Origin: Epiperipatus broadwayi
Lineage: Eukaryota > Onychophora > Udeonychophora > Euonychophora > Peripatidae
Reading direction: 5' to 3'
DNA length: 64,000 nucleotides
Assembly: GCA_028023455.1 (NCBI GenBank)
Contig: JAQFVV010000013.1
Span: forward strand, 15,448,258-15,512,257
The position numbers and the translations under genes were made by a program. Below are positions 47,996 to 59,275 of the stretch, in pieces. The stretch's first letter is position 1. Each line of letters begins with the position of its first letter. The notes under the pieces are model-generated. The model worked only from the letters and a program-made list of their open reading frames with translations, did no database searches and was not told the DNA's origin.

Positions 47996-48299
47996 CTGTA
48001 ACAAGCCAGTAATTATATGACAATAATTATAATTTAAACATAACATATTTTATCAATAGGACATTATTAGCAGTCACTAATAAATATGGCTATTCTAATT
48101 CTAGAAAATGAATATAAAAATACAAAAAATAAAGATAAAAAAATGAATTTTGCAATAGCTATATAAACCAATCAAATGAAACTCAAATATGTTGCATATA
48201 ATATATTGTTGTTTTCTTTGTTTGTTTATTTTATATGTTGCAATGCTATTTTTAAATTTAAGCAATGAATTTTGGAAAGATTTCACCATGTTGCCTAAT

Positions 48300-48790
48300 A
48301 TAGTTCTTTATATTCTATTTTCAGTTACATTTTCCCAATAAAAACAATTAGTATGGCTCTTATTCAAAATGTTTTTAAGATAATTCATGGGGATAGGCAT
48401 CTGTTCTAATCCTAAACAAATAATGGAATATCAAATTCTATTCATTCATTTCACATATCAATTAAATCAAGATGTGTCTAGCAGATTACACAAAAACACA
48501 TATAGAAAACTGATGATTGATCTTATAATATTGTCATTATATTTTTTAGAATCTTATGAAGCATTTTTAATGGATATTTTCTTCAGTGCTTTTATATTAT
48601 ATCGATAGATGGGCTTATCATAATCAATAAAATGCAAATAAACCTTTTCTGGCATCATTTGGCCTTTTCTATTATCTAATATACATCAGTAATCATGTCT
48701 TTAGTTCCTTAACCATTCCTATGCCAGCTTGTATAGGTGGCAGTTTTCTTATATGTAAGTAATATAAACTATAGTAGGATAATTTATACA
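48300..48790 (-). pseudogene. RT palm relic of a third non-LTR lineage
   Basis: On the minus strand, near 48745-48600, frames give QAGIG-like and EKA-like remnants followed by PEKVYLHFIDYDKPIYRYN. This matches the (K)VYxCFIDYxKAFDRV palm motif with the first catalytic Asp. IKALKKISIKNA follows, where the helix LxxxLxxxGI is expected. Several stops are present. The wording differs from the RTE ([12 protein letters not shown]) and family S (FIDIEKAYDRV) copies. It abuts the pogo element at 48855. Confidence 0.6.
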
Positions 48791-49255
48791 AATTCTTTCT
48801 TTGGTATGGAAATAAAAATCTGTAAGCCATTAAGTAGTTTTGCAAATATATATACACCTGAGTCTCATTTTATGCGGTAGATAGGTTCCTCAGAGAATGC
48901 GCACAAAAGAAATCGCACAAAAATAGACTTAACTTATCTTGAAAAATGGGGGATACGTACTGTAATTTTCCAAAAATCGCATAAAAGCAAAGCAACAATG
49001 TAAAATTACTTTAAAATTAGCATTAAAAAAAAATAAGAAAATAAAATATGACTAATAAAAAATTTCAAATTTGAAAAAAATTGATACAAGACAAACTTTT
49101 TTTTATTAACTACAGTATTTAATTATATTCAAAACAATATATTTTTATGCGTAATTTACATTTTTTCATACATGTATGGTATTTTAATCATTATCGCTAT
49201 TTGAGATATTAGAATCGTCACAAGAGGAAATACAACTAGCACCAACTTCATTTTT

Positions 49256-49396
49256 TTAAATTGGTCTTATAGTGGATTCGCCCAAACTAAAATGTTTTCC
49301 AATCACTGTTGATCCTTCCCATTTCGCTAAGTGATCTAAAATTGAAAGTTTTGTTTCCAAAGAAATTCATTTTCTTGGGTGTTTTTTCCTCTCCAT
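49256..49396 (-). pseudogene. Pogo/Tigger transposase DNA-binding domain remnant
   Basis: From an ATG at 49396 the frame reads MERKKHPRK, a stop (TGA), then ISLETKLSILDHLAKWEG and VIGKHFSLGESTIRPI, ending in TAA at 49258-49256. SLETKLxIlxxLxxxEGxxxIgkxFxLgeSTIRxI is the first helix-turn-helix of CENP-B/pogo-type (psq-like) transposases, which binds the terminal repeats. The same frame continues past the stop with an acidic Ser/Asn-rich piece (SCDDSNISNSDND), perhaps the C-terminus brought close by the internal deletion. Confidence 0.82.
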
Positions 49397-49697
49397 TAGG
49401 GTAAACTAAAAGTTTAAAATAAAAATAAGAACTTAGACTTACGATAATAAAAAGACACCGACTCACTACTGTTGGGCAAAATTTAATTAAAACAATTAAA
49501 AATTAAATTCTTATTTTTGCCTTTAATTTTTTAATTTTCAATTCCGTTTAAAAATCAAATTTCATCGTTTTACATCACATTAATTTCAGATCACGTTACG
49601 TAATTTTTAAATTATTAATTACAATTAAAAACCAGATTTTAATTGTCAAATTTAATTGTGCCCACCGCTGTTACTCATTTTTTAAAAATAAACTTGC

Positions 49698-49990
49698 AGA
49701 CATTAAATGATTAATTGGTTACATAATCTTTTTAAAAAAAGCAAAAATAGAACATGATTTAAAATGCAAAAACAACAACATACATAGTATAGGCATCTAT
49801 ATCGTTTGAACAGATTTACATTATAATCTTGTAAAATTTATTACTTATGGACACTAAATGATTAATTGATTACGTACTTTTTTAAAAAGCAAAAATAGAA
49901 TGTGATTTAAAATGCAAAAACAACAACATGCGTAGTATAGGCATCTATAATGTTTGAACAGATTTACATTATAATCTTGTAAAATTTAAT
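49698..49990 (+). repeat. ~150-bp tandem duplication inside the pogo element
   Basis: Units 49698-49847 and 49849-49990 share GACAYTAAATGATTAATTG, AAAATGCAAAAACAACAAC, AGTATAGGCATCTATA and CAGATTTACATTATAATC, with only a few differences. Copy 2 (60984-61964) carries a single unit, so the duplication is specific to copy 1. Confidence 0.9.
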
Positions 49991-50095
49991 GTGTGTATAT
50001 AAAATGGAGAAATCCTGATTTTAAGTGAATTATGAACTTCTTTATTGCATAAAATATTACAATACTATTATAAAACACAGAAAATATTGAAATTA

Positions 50096-50215
50096 TTAGA
50101 TGGAAGTCGAACTCCGATAATGCACTATTATTTTAAATATGATGTGAGTGCGCGAAATTTATAATATTTAAAGTAATAGTGCATTATCAGAGATTGTCTT
50201 CTAATCTAATAATTT
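50096..50215. repeat. Subterminal hairpin of the pogo element
   Basis: CCGATAATGCACTATTATTT pairs with the later AAAGTAATAGTGCATTATCAG across a ~35-nt loop containing GTGCGCGAAATTTAT. Copy 2 has the same palindrome at 61810-61915, with the loop GTGCGCGAAATTTAT conserved. Confidence 0.8.
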
Positions 50216-50319
50216 TTAGCACATAAAAGAAAACCGCATACAAAGATATTAAAAAGAAACATGAATTGCATAACTTCAAAATCGCCTTAAATAAATCCGC
50301 ATAAAACGAGACCTGGGTG

Positions 50320-53300
50320 TATATGAAAATAATCCCAGTACTTAACGCTAAACCCCACATGGCTAAGAAATTCAGCACCGCCCTTTGTGAAATAAATATA
50401 TAAATATAGCCAGCCACAAAATGATATCATGTGGGGTGATTTAATATTTATATATAAAATAAATAAAAGGTTAAGACACTATTCACTGCAATATAAAATC
50501 AAATTTATATTGTACTAAATAATGTACATTAAAAATTTACTGATCATCAACTGTTATCACAATGTATATTTCATTCTTTATTAAATTACTGGAAATCATC
50601 ATAATCCATATATCATAAGTAAATAACAACAGATGTAAGATATAAGTCTATGCATTATTTTAAAAAAAAAATTCTATTGATTACATATAATATTTAATAA
50701 CATAGATATAAAAATATAATAAATTTATGTTGAAGCATTTTATATAATTTACATCACACAATGTGCATTAATTATTTCCCAATCATAATTTAAAATCAGA
50801 GATACTATGCTGGTCTCCATCTGAGGAATTTGTTGGAAAATGGTCTCAAAGTTAAAGATGATCAGTAAACTTTTAATGCATTGCATGACATAAATAACAG
50901 ATTGATTTTATATTACGTATAATGAGTGAAATAACTAATTTATATTCTGATATTTACATTACACATGGAATAAAATAATTAACCATGTCTATTAGATATT
51001 TATATCTTGTGTATTATTAAATATAGATACACAAAGAAATCTCTAAATAATGATTTTTAATATTTTGAAGCTACATAAAACTACAAATATTCACAATAAA
51101 AATTAGATTTCACTTGCAGGGACAAAATTTTAGACATTTTTATGACTTTAAATATTATTAACTATTATTTAAAAATTTATTATATTTATAAAATATTATT
51201 GTTTTATTTACTGTTATTATACATATATTAAAAATGTGTTTATTCACCAAAAAATGGGAACATACAGATAAAAACATATATAGAAGAATATATTACATCT
51301 TTTTAATGAGACAAAAAGTAATTTGCAATCAAAAATTAATAAGTTAAAATTTAAAATAATGCTAAAACAGAAAATAAATAACCTATAATAAAAATTGAAT
51401 TTGTGGTATTCTAGATTAAATTCTATGGCACTTTTAATTTACATAGTTTAAGATAAAAGATATATGCTGATAGTTGATCAACAAATGTTATAAAATGTTT
51501 GGATAGATGAAGATTTAAATTTCACATCTTCAAAGACAGGAAAAAATATCAGCAATATGACCAAATTATGTCTATAAAAATTATTAACCATTCGACATCC
51601 TGAAAAACAAACACATCTTTTGCCTGGCCTATCTCAATTTACTATATGTGTTTAAATAATGTAAATAAAAAATTCTGTCCAGGTTATTAAAATGATGACT
51701 TTAAGTGACATAGCTCAATACTTGCAAATTTACCAATATGGCTTCAAATATATTTTCTTTGTTGTATTACATATAAATTCCAAGAAAAAATTATAATAGC
51801 AATTAAATGCATAGTTATTCATTTATAGCATTAAGATAATATTTTTTTCAAAACAAGTATTTCTTCTACACTAAAAAGTTTTTCATTAATAGCTGCATAT
51901 CAGCGTAATGATATTTATATTCATTCTAATATTCTATGCTAAACTAATATGTTATGAAAGTACTGTAATTAATAAATGAATCAATAAGCTACTGATTACT
52001 AACTAACTGATTTAGTATATAATAAACATACTTAGTGATATCACTAGCTATAGATATATCTCTCAAAGCACATTTCAGTTGTAAACATTATAAAATCTTT
52101 TGGATCTATTTTACCATCTTTTTATACAATAAGTTTATTAATAATAGAAAATTTGTCAGCAAGTTAATTTCTTATAAATAAACTTTTTCAAAGAAAACAC
52201 TTCATCTTTGTATAATTTTTATAACTGGTAGACATCACTAAATATACTCCTAAATCAACTTGTAAACTACTAATCTTAGAAGCCCTTCATTCCTTGATAA
52301 CTCTTATAAAATCATTATTTTAAGTGTCAAGTACTCATCATTCTGTGTTGTTCATGATCTTTTACATTATAATTAAATTTTCCTACAGAGAATTACTAAT
52401 TCATTTCTAGATATAATCTAGGTATGCAATTTTTAAAATTGTTTAGCAAACTGACCAAAATAGCTTGATTTAAACACAATAATGAATACAATTTTAAAAA
52501 AACTTTTTTTTCTATAGTAGAATTTGCTAAAAAATATAACTTTGTCTCACAGCAAACAGATAAAATCTCTTAAGAGAGAAATCTTACAATCTCTTTAATT
52601 AAAAGTCTGTCAGTCGTGCATTAATATTTGTAACTGTTAATTATTTATATATTTATTCAAAACAATGTCAAAATTATAATGAAAAGAATGAAATTATTCA
52701 ACATATCTATACATTTGTATACTTTTAATTGTTTGATAAAATTTCTTATATTAGATAAAAAATTAAAATAATCAACAAGATTCATCCACAATTAATAAAT
52801 CTAATAGTCTTCAACAATACCATTTCCAGTGCTATATTATTGTTTTTATGTATGTTGTTACATTGCCATAAGAATTTCTAATGAATCTTTGACAGATGAT
52901 TGGGATTTTTCTTCTGGAAATAATCTACCATGTTGACATTTCTGTCATATTTATTATCAATCCAATAATTGTAATAAAACGATTTAACACAAAAATGGAG
53001 CAAGCTATCAAACATAAATAACATAATTATAAAAGTGATGGTTCTAATAATGAATCAACCATTCTAGTAATATTCTGAAGAAGATTGTTGACAATCGAAA
53101 CATCAAATATTAATCAATAAAATTTTATATACTGCAAAAAAAAATGTGAAAGCATATTTTTTTATCTAAAGGTGAATAAATGTAATATAATAGAAAATAA
53201 GTGAACAATAAGATATACTCTACTGTAATATATATTAAATAACTTCAGTAAATTCCAAGTAGCTCATGGGGACAAAAAAGTTACAAAAGAAGTTCATCAA

Positions 53301-53344
53301 GAATTTGTAGTAGATAATTAAATAGTTATTGCTCAGGAAATATT
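50320..53344. other. AT-rich intronic sequence
   Basis: Elongase intron. A small inverted repeat (ACCCCACATG at 50351 with CATGTGGGGT at 50425) encloses a slightly GC-richer patch. A CTGAAGAAG-type hairpin lies at 53075-53101. Otherwise nothing recognisable. Confidence 0.5.
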
Positions 53345-53435
53345 TGCGCTTTATATTGGCAGGCCGAGTTTCAATTAAGGCATTATTAGACCTTGAGCCT
53401 GTGACCCCTATACCACTGTGCTAAATCACATAGAA
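53345..53435 (-). mobile_element. tRNA-derived SINE head or tRNA pseudogene
   Basis: On the minus strand TAGCACAGTGGTATAGGG is a box A-like sequence. About 40 bp later ATTGAAACTCGGCCTGCCA matches a box B/T-arm with a mutated TTC (GTTCGAAACTC expected). Spacing fits a tRNA-like domain. Acceptor-stem pairing is poor, so it is not a functional tRNA gene. No downstream body shared with the other SINEs is seen. Confidence 0.55.
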
Positions 53436-54336
53436 CAAGTCTTATAATTAAAGTTGGGCTTTGTAAAAGTAAGTTTTTAAACATTAAGAAAGACAATTCA
53501 TCTGAATACATTTAAACAGCAGTTAAATAATTAGTTGTGCAGGTTTTTTAATTTGAAGATAAATGTGTGTAGTATGATCCAATGACTTACTGCCATGAAA
53601 TAATGGGTACTTTCAAGTTTGAGAATAATGACAGTGAGATATTCATTTAAGATATATGTGCAATTTATTTTGTAATTTTTTTATTAAGAATAATTCTGCA
53701 TATGCAAATCAAAATTTTTTATTGAGTAAAAAGTTGAGGATCAGTAAATAATATGAAACATATAATCACAATTTTTCTTTTTTTTTAATCACATCTTGTA
53801 AACAGTTATTAAGTTGTTTTTTTTCTTCTGATTTTTAAAAAAAGCATTATTAATAACAAACTATGTACAAACTGCTACCATAATAGTATAGGTAACACAA
53901 TACAGTTGTTTTTATCTAATGAAGTGTAATCCAAAACTGAAGAGTGACATGTTCTAAAATTACATAATTATGATAATTAAACTAAAATAGTCTATATATT
54001 TATTTTCAAGTGTGAAATTGATGGAGAATGTTAATTGAAATAAATGTTTAAGCTATGAAAGAGCACAACTGAGATAGGTCATTGATTGACAAGTTTCAAT
54101 CATATGTTTTTGGGTAAAAATTTGAGAGAGTAAAGATACAAATTAAACTGTTACGTTTTTATTTACCATTGTCAAACTCCCTCCACTCACAACTTTGAAG
54201 TCATCCATTTCAGATAAATACAATAATGATTATTACTAATCATTTCCAAAACTAGAGATTATCTCTAGCACAGATATAAACTTTAAACCTCAGTTAAAGA
54301 TTAATATATCTGTTTGTTTTTTTTAATTGTAATATC
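53436..54336. other. AT-rich intronic sequence
   Basis: No feature supported. Confidence 0.5.
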
Positions 54337-54453
54337 TTCATAGATATAATAAACATCTCCATACTTCCCCATTCTTGTCTTTTATTGTATCTTTATTTAT
54401 GTGAATTTATAAAGAATAGGGAAGTATGGAGGTGTTTATTATATCTATATGAA
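54337..54453. repeat. Inverted repeat, ~40-bp arms
   Basis: Arms 54337-54376 and 54412-54453 pair with about two or three mismatches (AATAAACATCTCCATACTTC against GAAGTATGGAGGTGTTTATT) around a 35-nt loop. Confidence 0.88.
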
Positions 54454-55135
54454 TTAAATCATTCTTTTTTTTTTTTAATACATTATATTTTTTACTGTCA
54501 AATATTACTGAATAGCATATGAGCCACATAGTCCTTAGTATATGAATAATTACAAATGCATTAAAAGGCTGACAATATTTTATAAATATTTTTAGTAATT
54601 GCTTGAAGTTGATTGTTCGCTTATAAAATAAAATACGAATAGACATAGAGATGAAAAGTATGGGCAGGTTTGAAAAAAGTGTAGCATTTCTTCCAGATCT
54701 TTATTGCACAAAACATATGGGTGTTATAAATGCTCTAATTGTTTAAGAAAGAAATTTGTTTAAAAATTAGTTTTCTGTTTTGTTCCTACATCTACCTTCA
54801 GTGTTTTAATAAACATTTCTTTGTTGGCCATTTACTACATATTCATATTATATATGTACAAAATTATTGTTAAAAAAAAAAAAAATAAAGAACTATAAAT
54901 ATGCAATACCTAAAATAATAATAAATAAAACAAAATGTATTATATATTATAAATGTAAAAATGTATATATGTTATTGCAGATGTTCAAATTTCAAGTTTA
55001 AAAAATTGTCCATAATGTTGTTTCATTATAAACTTTTAAAAATTAATCAATCTTATGCAATTTGATAATAAACAATTTAAAAATAAATAAAATTTGTTTA
55101 AAAATCAATCCAGTTTTCATTCATTATAAGAATAT

Positions 55136-55242
55136 TATTAAGATATCACCTTTTAATAATCACATGGCAATCTATTCTATAGCAATTCTCCACTCAATGG
55201 AGTTGTTATAGAATAGATTATTAAAAACAGATATCTTGATAA
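55136..55242. repeat. Imperfect inverted repeat, ~50-bp arms
   Basis: AATCTATTCTATAGCAATTC (55169) pairs with GAGTTGTTATAGAATAGATT (55200). Outward, AAGATATC pairs with GATATCTT. The loop is only a few bases (TCA). Confidence 0.8.
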
Positions 55243-55382
55243 AATTCCTATAAGGTACTGATATGATATTTTAAATAAATTTTATTTATTTTTAAGTTGT
55301 ATTAATTTGGTTAAGTTTGATTAATATTTCATATAAATACAAACTCATGCACAAACATATATATATACACAGAGTTTTTCCT

Positions 55383-55692
55383 TAAGGTTTGTGATGATGG
55401 TGTTTTAGTTGTATTTTTATATTGGACTATTTTCATCTTCTAATATGAGTATTGAATGTCTTTAGAAAAATTTAACTTTATTTAAATATTCCAAATACAT
55501 TCAACTGTTAGTAATAACACATCAAACAGGTTAGTATATGCACAACGTTTTGAGAGGTATTATTCTCCTCTCTTCTTCAGATGTTGCTGACCTGACCAGT
55601 GACAGTAATAGTATGGGATTAGAGCCTGGACCCTTAGATTCTTGAGTATTGAATTTTAAGGTAATGTTCTAATCACCTAAGCCATCCTGCCA
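55383..55692 (-). mobile_element. tRNA-derived SINE, copy 3 (best preserved)
   Basis: On the minus strand, starting near 55692, TGGCAGGATGGCTTAGGTG leads into a box A (TGGCTTAGGTGATTAGAAC). About 50 bp on, GGGTCCAGGCTCTAATCCC is a box B-like T-arm. The body has CTGTCACTGGTCAG, then CTGAAGAAGAGAGGAGAAT and CCTCTCAAAACGTTGTGC, a hairpin with an AAAACG exit. The tail side runs to ATCATCACAAACC near 55383. Two further copies lie at 937-1790. Confidence 0.75.
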
Positions 55693-56091
55693 AAGAAAAA
55701 TTTCATATACTTATCTATGAAGTTCCTCCTGATTTCTCCACTTTTTCCTAAGAGCAAAGTTGATTAGTGGTTTCCATACATTATGTATAGTCATACTAGG
55801 TTGGCTTATGGGGTTGTTTGCCTTTGTCATGTGAGCAGCTTCTTTAAATTTTCTTCTTTATACCTTCAAGCTCTCATTTCTAAATGCTTAAGATTTGCAT
55901 ATATATATACATTTAGGTAAAAAAAGATAGGGTGGATTCATCTTATCTTTTCGAAGACTTTATCTTGTACCTGGGAAATTAAAGTGTTTCTCAAGAATTA
56001 TAAATTCATACAGCATATGTGTATAGGGATGATTCCCTAATGACTGTTAATATACCAAAATAACCAGTTAAGATTTTGAAAATATCTGATA

Positions 56092-57230
56092 TATATTGAA
56101 CCGGGTCTGTTTAATAGAAGTTGTTTAATTGGGTTTAAACCGTATTTAACATAATTTTAAATTTTTTATATTTTTAATATTACATGAACGACTGGGCCTT
56201 CAAGCAGAGAGGAGAAATATCATCAATAGCAGAGCTATCAACGATACCCACAGCCAGACCACACTATGTAAAGCATAATACGATCACAAATCCAGACCGT
56301 GGCCCACCTCGACTGGTATATTCAAACCCCTGCCATCCAAAGCATTTTATTTGTTTAAAGGTTAACCTCGGGTGCCAGCTAATCATAATTTATAATTAGC
56401 AGGCCTGGATGACAGGCCCACAATCCAGCACTAGAAATATCCCATGACTAGTTCACACTCTGTCTCGGGGTCCAGCATATTTATTTAACACATAAAATAA
56501 CTCTACACTAATTTACCGGTGATGCAGTGACAAGAGAAAATAGACAAAATAACAATTAAGGCAAATATTAATATTTAATTATTTACGCACACATATATTT
56601 AATATAAAATAACACAATAAATTTTATATAATAAAAATATAAATGACTTTAGGCTATAGTTGTAATAGTCCGTTAAGTAAAGTTCATTCATTTAAAATAA
56701 AGAGTAGACTGTGATCAGAATATATTTTAAAATATCTTTAACTAGGTTTTCATGATTGTCTGTTTCCAATTGGTGGGCTTTTTGGTCTCTATCAATGGTT
56801 CCAGGGCTTGTTTTCCATTCTTTGTGTTAACAATGGGAGAGTTGCGTCTGCGTTTACTTACAATCTAGGCATTGGCTCAGGGGTAGTTCAGTTGGTTTTC
56901 TTTTTGTTGAGGGTTTTTGGGGCCTGAAGTCCAGTTGAATATCCTGAAGTTGTCTAGCAATGCATGTTGCTAGATCTGTCACTTTTGCATGGATGTTGAC
57001 CACAGCTCTAATTGAGTGGCTTACTACTGCATTCCAAATATCCGGATCTCTGGTTATTTGGATTCTGCATTCGTCTGAACTGATGAATGATCTAGAAAAT
57101 TGCAGCCCCGACTGTATAGCAATAACACAAACCTGACTAATAATAAATTGACAATTGGAATAACTTGATCACAAAATGCAGGCCAGCCTGTATAACAATA
57201 GAGTGACTTTGTACACTTTCTTCTCTCCTA
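56092..57230 (+). repeat. Unclassified interspersed repeat, copy 1
   Basis: 56092-56450 matches the reverse complement of 63478-63834: ACCGGGT near the start, CAAGCARAGNGGARAATAT, AGAGCTRTCAAYRATACCCA, CCATCCAAAGCATTTTATTT and CAATCCAGCACT (with small changes). Beyond 56450 the sequence remains unusually GC-rich and complex to about 57230 (GGGCCTGAAGTCCAGTTG), but similarity to copy 2 fades. A 71-codon frame at 56184-56399 is not conserved in copy 2, so it is not a gene. A TG...CA-bounded LTR (minus strand, from about 57215) is possible but unproven. Confidence 0.65.
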
Positions 57231-57558
57231 TTGTTTTAATTTCTTATCATTATTTTATTTTTGATCTTGTGAAATCTATCTTTTAATTAATTTTACATTT
57301 CTTTAATTAATTGATTTTTACATTTGCCTTAATCTTAATCTGTTCAGATTCATCTAAATGATCTTGATAAGATAGTTTAGTTTTTTTTTTTAATTAATAC
57401 AATTTAATCAGTAATCTTATAAACTAATTAATTATATTTTTCAAAATTTTACAAACATTTTATTTTTATTGACTAAATTTTAGTCCGATTTCACATTGGC
57501 TTATATTATACATTATAAAAGTTTTCTTTACAAAGGAGGAGAGAAAATAGAGTTTTAC

Positions 57559-57653
57559 CTTTTCTTCAATTCTATTATACATTTGTTCCCCATTACTCGC
57601 TCTTTAACTACCATACCAAAGCAAGATGATGCAGCGCTTTGTCTTTTGGCAAA
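57559..57653 (-). CDS. Candidate isolated exon, function unknown
   Basis: On the minus strand a 95-nt stretch lies between a T-rich acceptor ending CTTAG (57654) and a donor AAAAG/GTAAAA (GT at 57558-57557). It has clearly higher GC than its surroundings and reads openly as FAKRQSAASSCFGMVVKERV then MGNKCIIELKKR. It is not a multiple of three and would break the elongase frame if included, so it is not an elongase exon. It may belong to a nested gene or to the adjacent repeat at 56092-57230. No partner exon is identified. Confidence 0.25.
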
Positions 57654-59103
57654 CTAAGCTTATAAAAAAAAAACTCTTTAACTTTCTAATTAAACTTATG
57701 TCTCCTAAACTCTTTTAAATGATATTTCTATTAAACTTTTAATAATTTCTTTCAACGAAATTTACTTCAATCATTTATTGATAATGGTTCCATAGTGTTT
57801 TTATTTCATTAAAAAAAGGGTTTTTTAAATAAATCTTTAAGCTGCTTATAAATTATTTTTATCTTAATTTTTTAATAGAAATTACAGACATGTAACGCTG
57901 TTCATTAATGGTACAAATATATATATATTTCTGATTACTGAAGCTAAAACAAAGTAACAGTTTAAAAATTACATAAGTGAATACGTCAATAGAAATAAAT
58001 ACAATATTTACTGATATTTGCAGTTCTCAAATACTTTGAAGTTTACCTTACATGATTCAGAAGTTAATTAAGTTTGGTCACCCCAAATTACAATAGACAA
58101 ACCTCAAAAAAAAAATTATTACATTATTATCATCTCTCACATAGAAATTATTGACTTTTCATATATGTAAAATATGTATACAATAACAAAAGTTATGATC
58201 ATCAGAATACTCATTGTGATTATTACTGAAAAATTAAATATGAGACATGACAATTTCAAAGGCTCTATAATAGTTAACTGGAATAAAATTCTGGTAACCA
58301 TATCTCACTTAGCCATATTTTAAAAATATACACATAATAAAAATTAGCAAAAATAAACTAAATTTTTATTTTTTTATTTCATATTTCTTCACCCCACCTT
58401 AATGATAAGCAAGCAAGCAATTTTATTTTACTTAAACGCTGCATTGCATCTTTTGCATTTTATTGATCTTCATCATATCTATTACATACGCTTACTGTGG
58501 CTATATATTTTAATATCACAATAATAATATATGTTTAAAAAAGGGGATTTAATATTAATTATTATGACTTAATGGAATTTTATTTTTTTTCTAACAAACT
58601 TTTTTATATTTTTAATTCTTTTGACTGATTCACTGGATAAATATAGTTCTTACAAATTACAATTAAAGATGTAAAAGAATGATTATGGAAGTGACCACTT
58701 TTGATTAATAATTCCATTATTTAACTAGTTTCTGTTAATAAAAAGCTTTTTAAAACAAATTCTAGACCTTACAATAATTTAAAAGTAATTTTCAGTATTA
58801 ACTAATATTCCCTGAAGAAGATAGATTTTTAAATCAAATGTTTTAAATATATGTATTTGTTTATTTTTATTAGTTGTCTTTATGTGTACAATTAGATATG
58901 GGTATACAAAAATATATCTTATAAATATATAAAATTTATAATATTATATACCTATAATCTACAGGAAATCTATGAACCAAGTCTCATAGATATGACTGTA
59001 CTTTATATTTCACATTTATTGTATTACATTACATATACATATTTCAGAAGGGTTGAAAAACAAATTCAATAATGCTTAAGTGAAAAACACAATTAAAACT
59101 CAC
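57654..59103. other. AT-rich intronic sequence
   Basis: Elongase intron. Apart from a CTGAAGAAG motif at 58812-58840 with a GATTTTTAAATC-like stem, nothing is recognisable. Confidence 0.5.
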
Positions 59104-59275
59104 TCTGTCCACTTGGGCCAACCATTAAAACGATATACCACACTAATAGAACAATTGTATGATGGTACACATGCAGGAAACTAATCTGATTATTTTTCTT
59201 TCGAAGTACCATAAAAATAGTATCCATAAGCTCAATTACTTTAGAAAAATAATACCACCAGAGAGCATTCACAAT
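59104..59275 (-). CDS. ELOVL fatty acid elongase, histidine-box exon
   Basis: A 172-nt exon lies between acceptor ATCTTTGTAG (AG at 59277-59276) and donor ACAGA/GTGAGT (GT at 59103-59102). It starts in phase 0 and leaves one base. It reads IVNALWWYYFSKVIELMDTI, FMVLRKKNNQISFLHVYHHT and IVLLVWYIVLMVGPSGQ. KxxExxDTxFxVLRKK and the HVYHH box (59159-59173) are the diagnostic ELOVL motifs; the histidines bind the catalytic metal in condensation. Gln at -5 from the first His is common in polyunsaturated-fatty-acid elongases but not exclusive to them. The N-terminal exons must lie upstream (higher coordinates); none is recognised before the window ends. The following intron is 11.1 kb. Confidence 0.95.

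Larger units (their letters stand above)
48855..50319 (-). mobile_element. Pogo/Tigger-like DNA transposon, copy 1 (non-autonomous)
   Basis: The left end CACCTGAGTCTCATTTTATG and the right end (other strand) CACCCAGGTCTCGTTTTATG form terminal inverted repeats flanked by TA on both sides. This is the TA target duplication and the TCTCGTTTTA-GCG style of pogo/Tigger ends. A second copy lies at 60984-61964 with the same ends and internal order. A transposase N-terminal fragment survives at 49396-49256 (minus strand), so the element is oriented on the minus strand. The catalytic core is missing. Copy 1 is longer partly because of an internal tandem duplication at 49698-49990. Confidence 0.88.

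Noticed and set aside
53345-53435. Functional tRNA gene
   Set aside because: Box A and a mutated box B are present, but acceptor-stem pairing and a clean anticodon arm are not visible. SINE head or pseudogene fits better.
56184-56399. 71-codon + frame in the GC-richer repeat
   Set aside because: The homologous copy at 63478-63834 has stops in the corresponding frame, so this is repeat DNA and not a gene.
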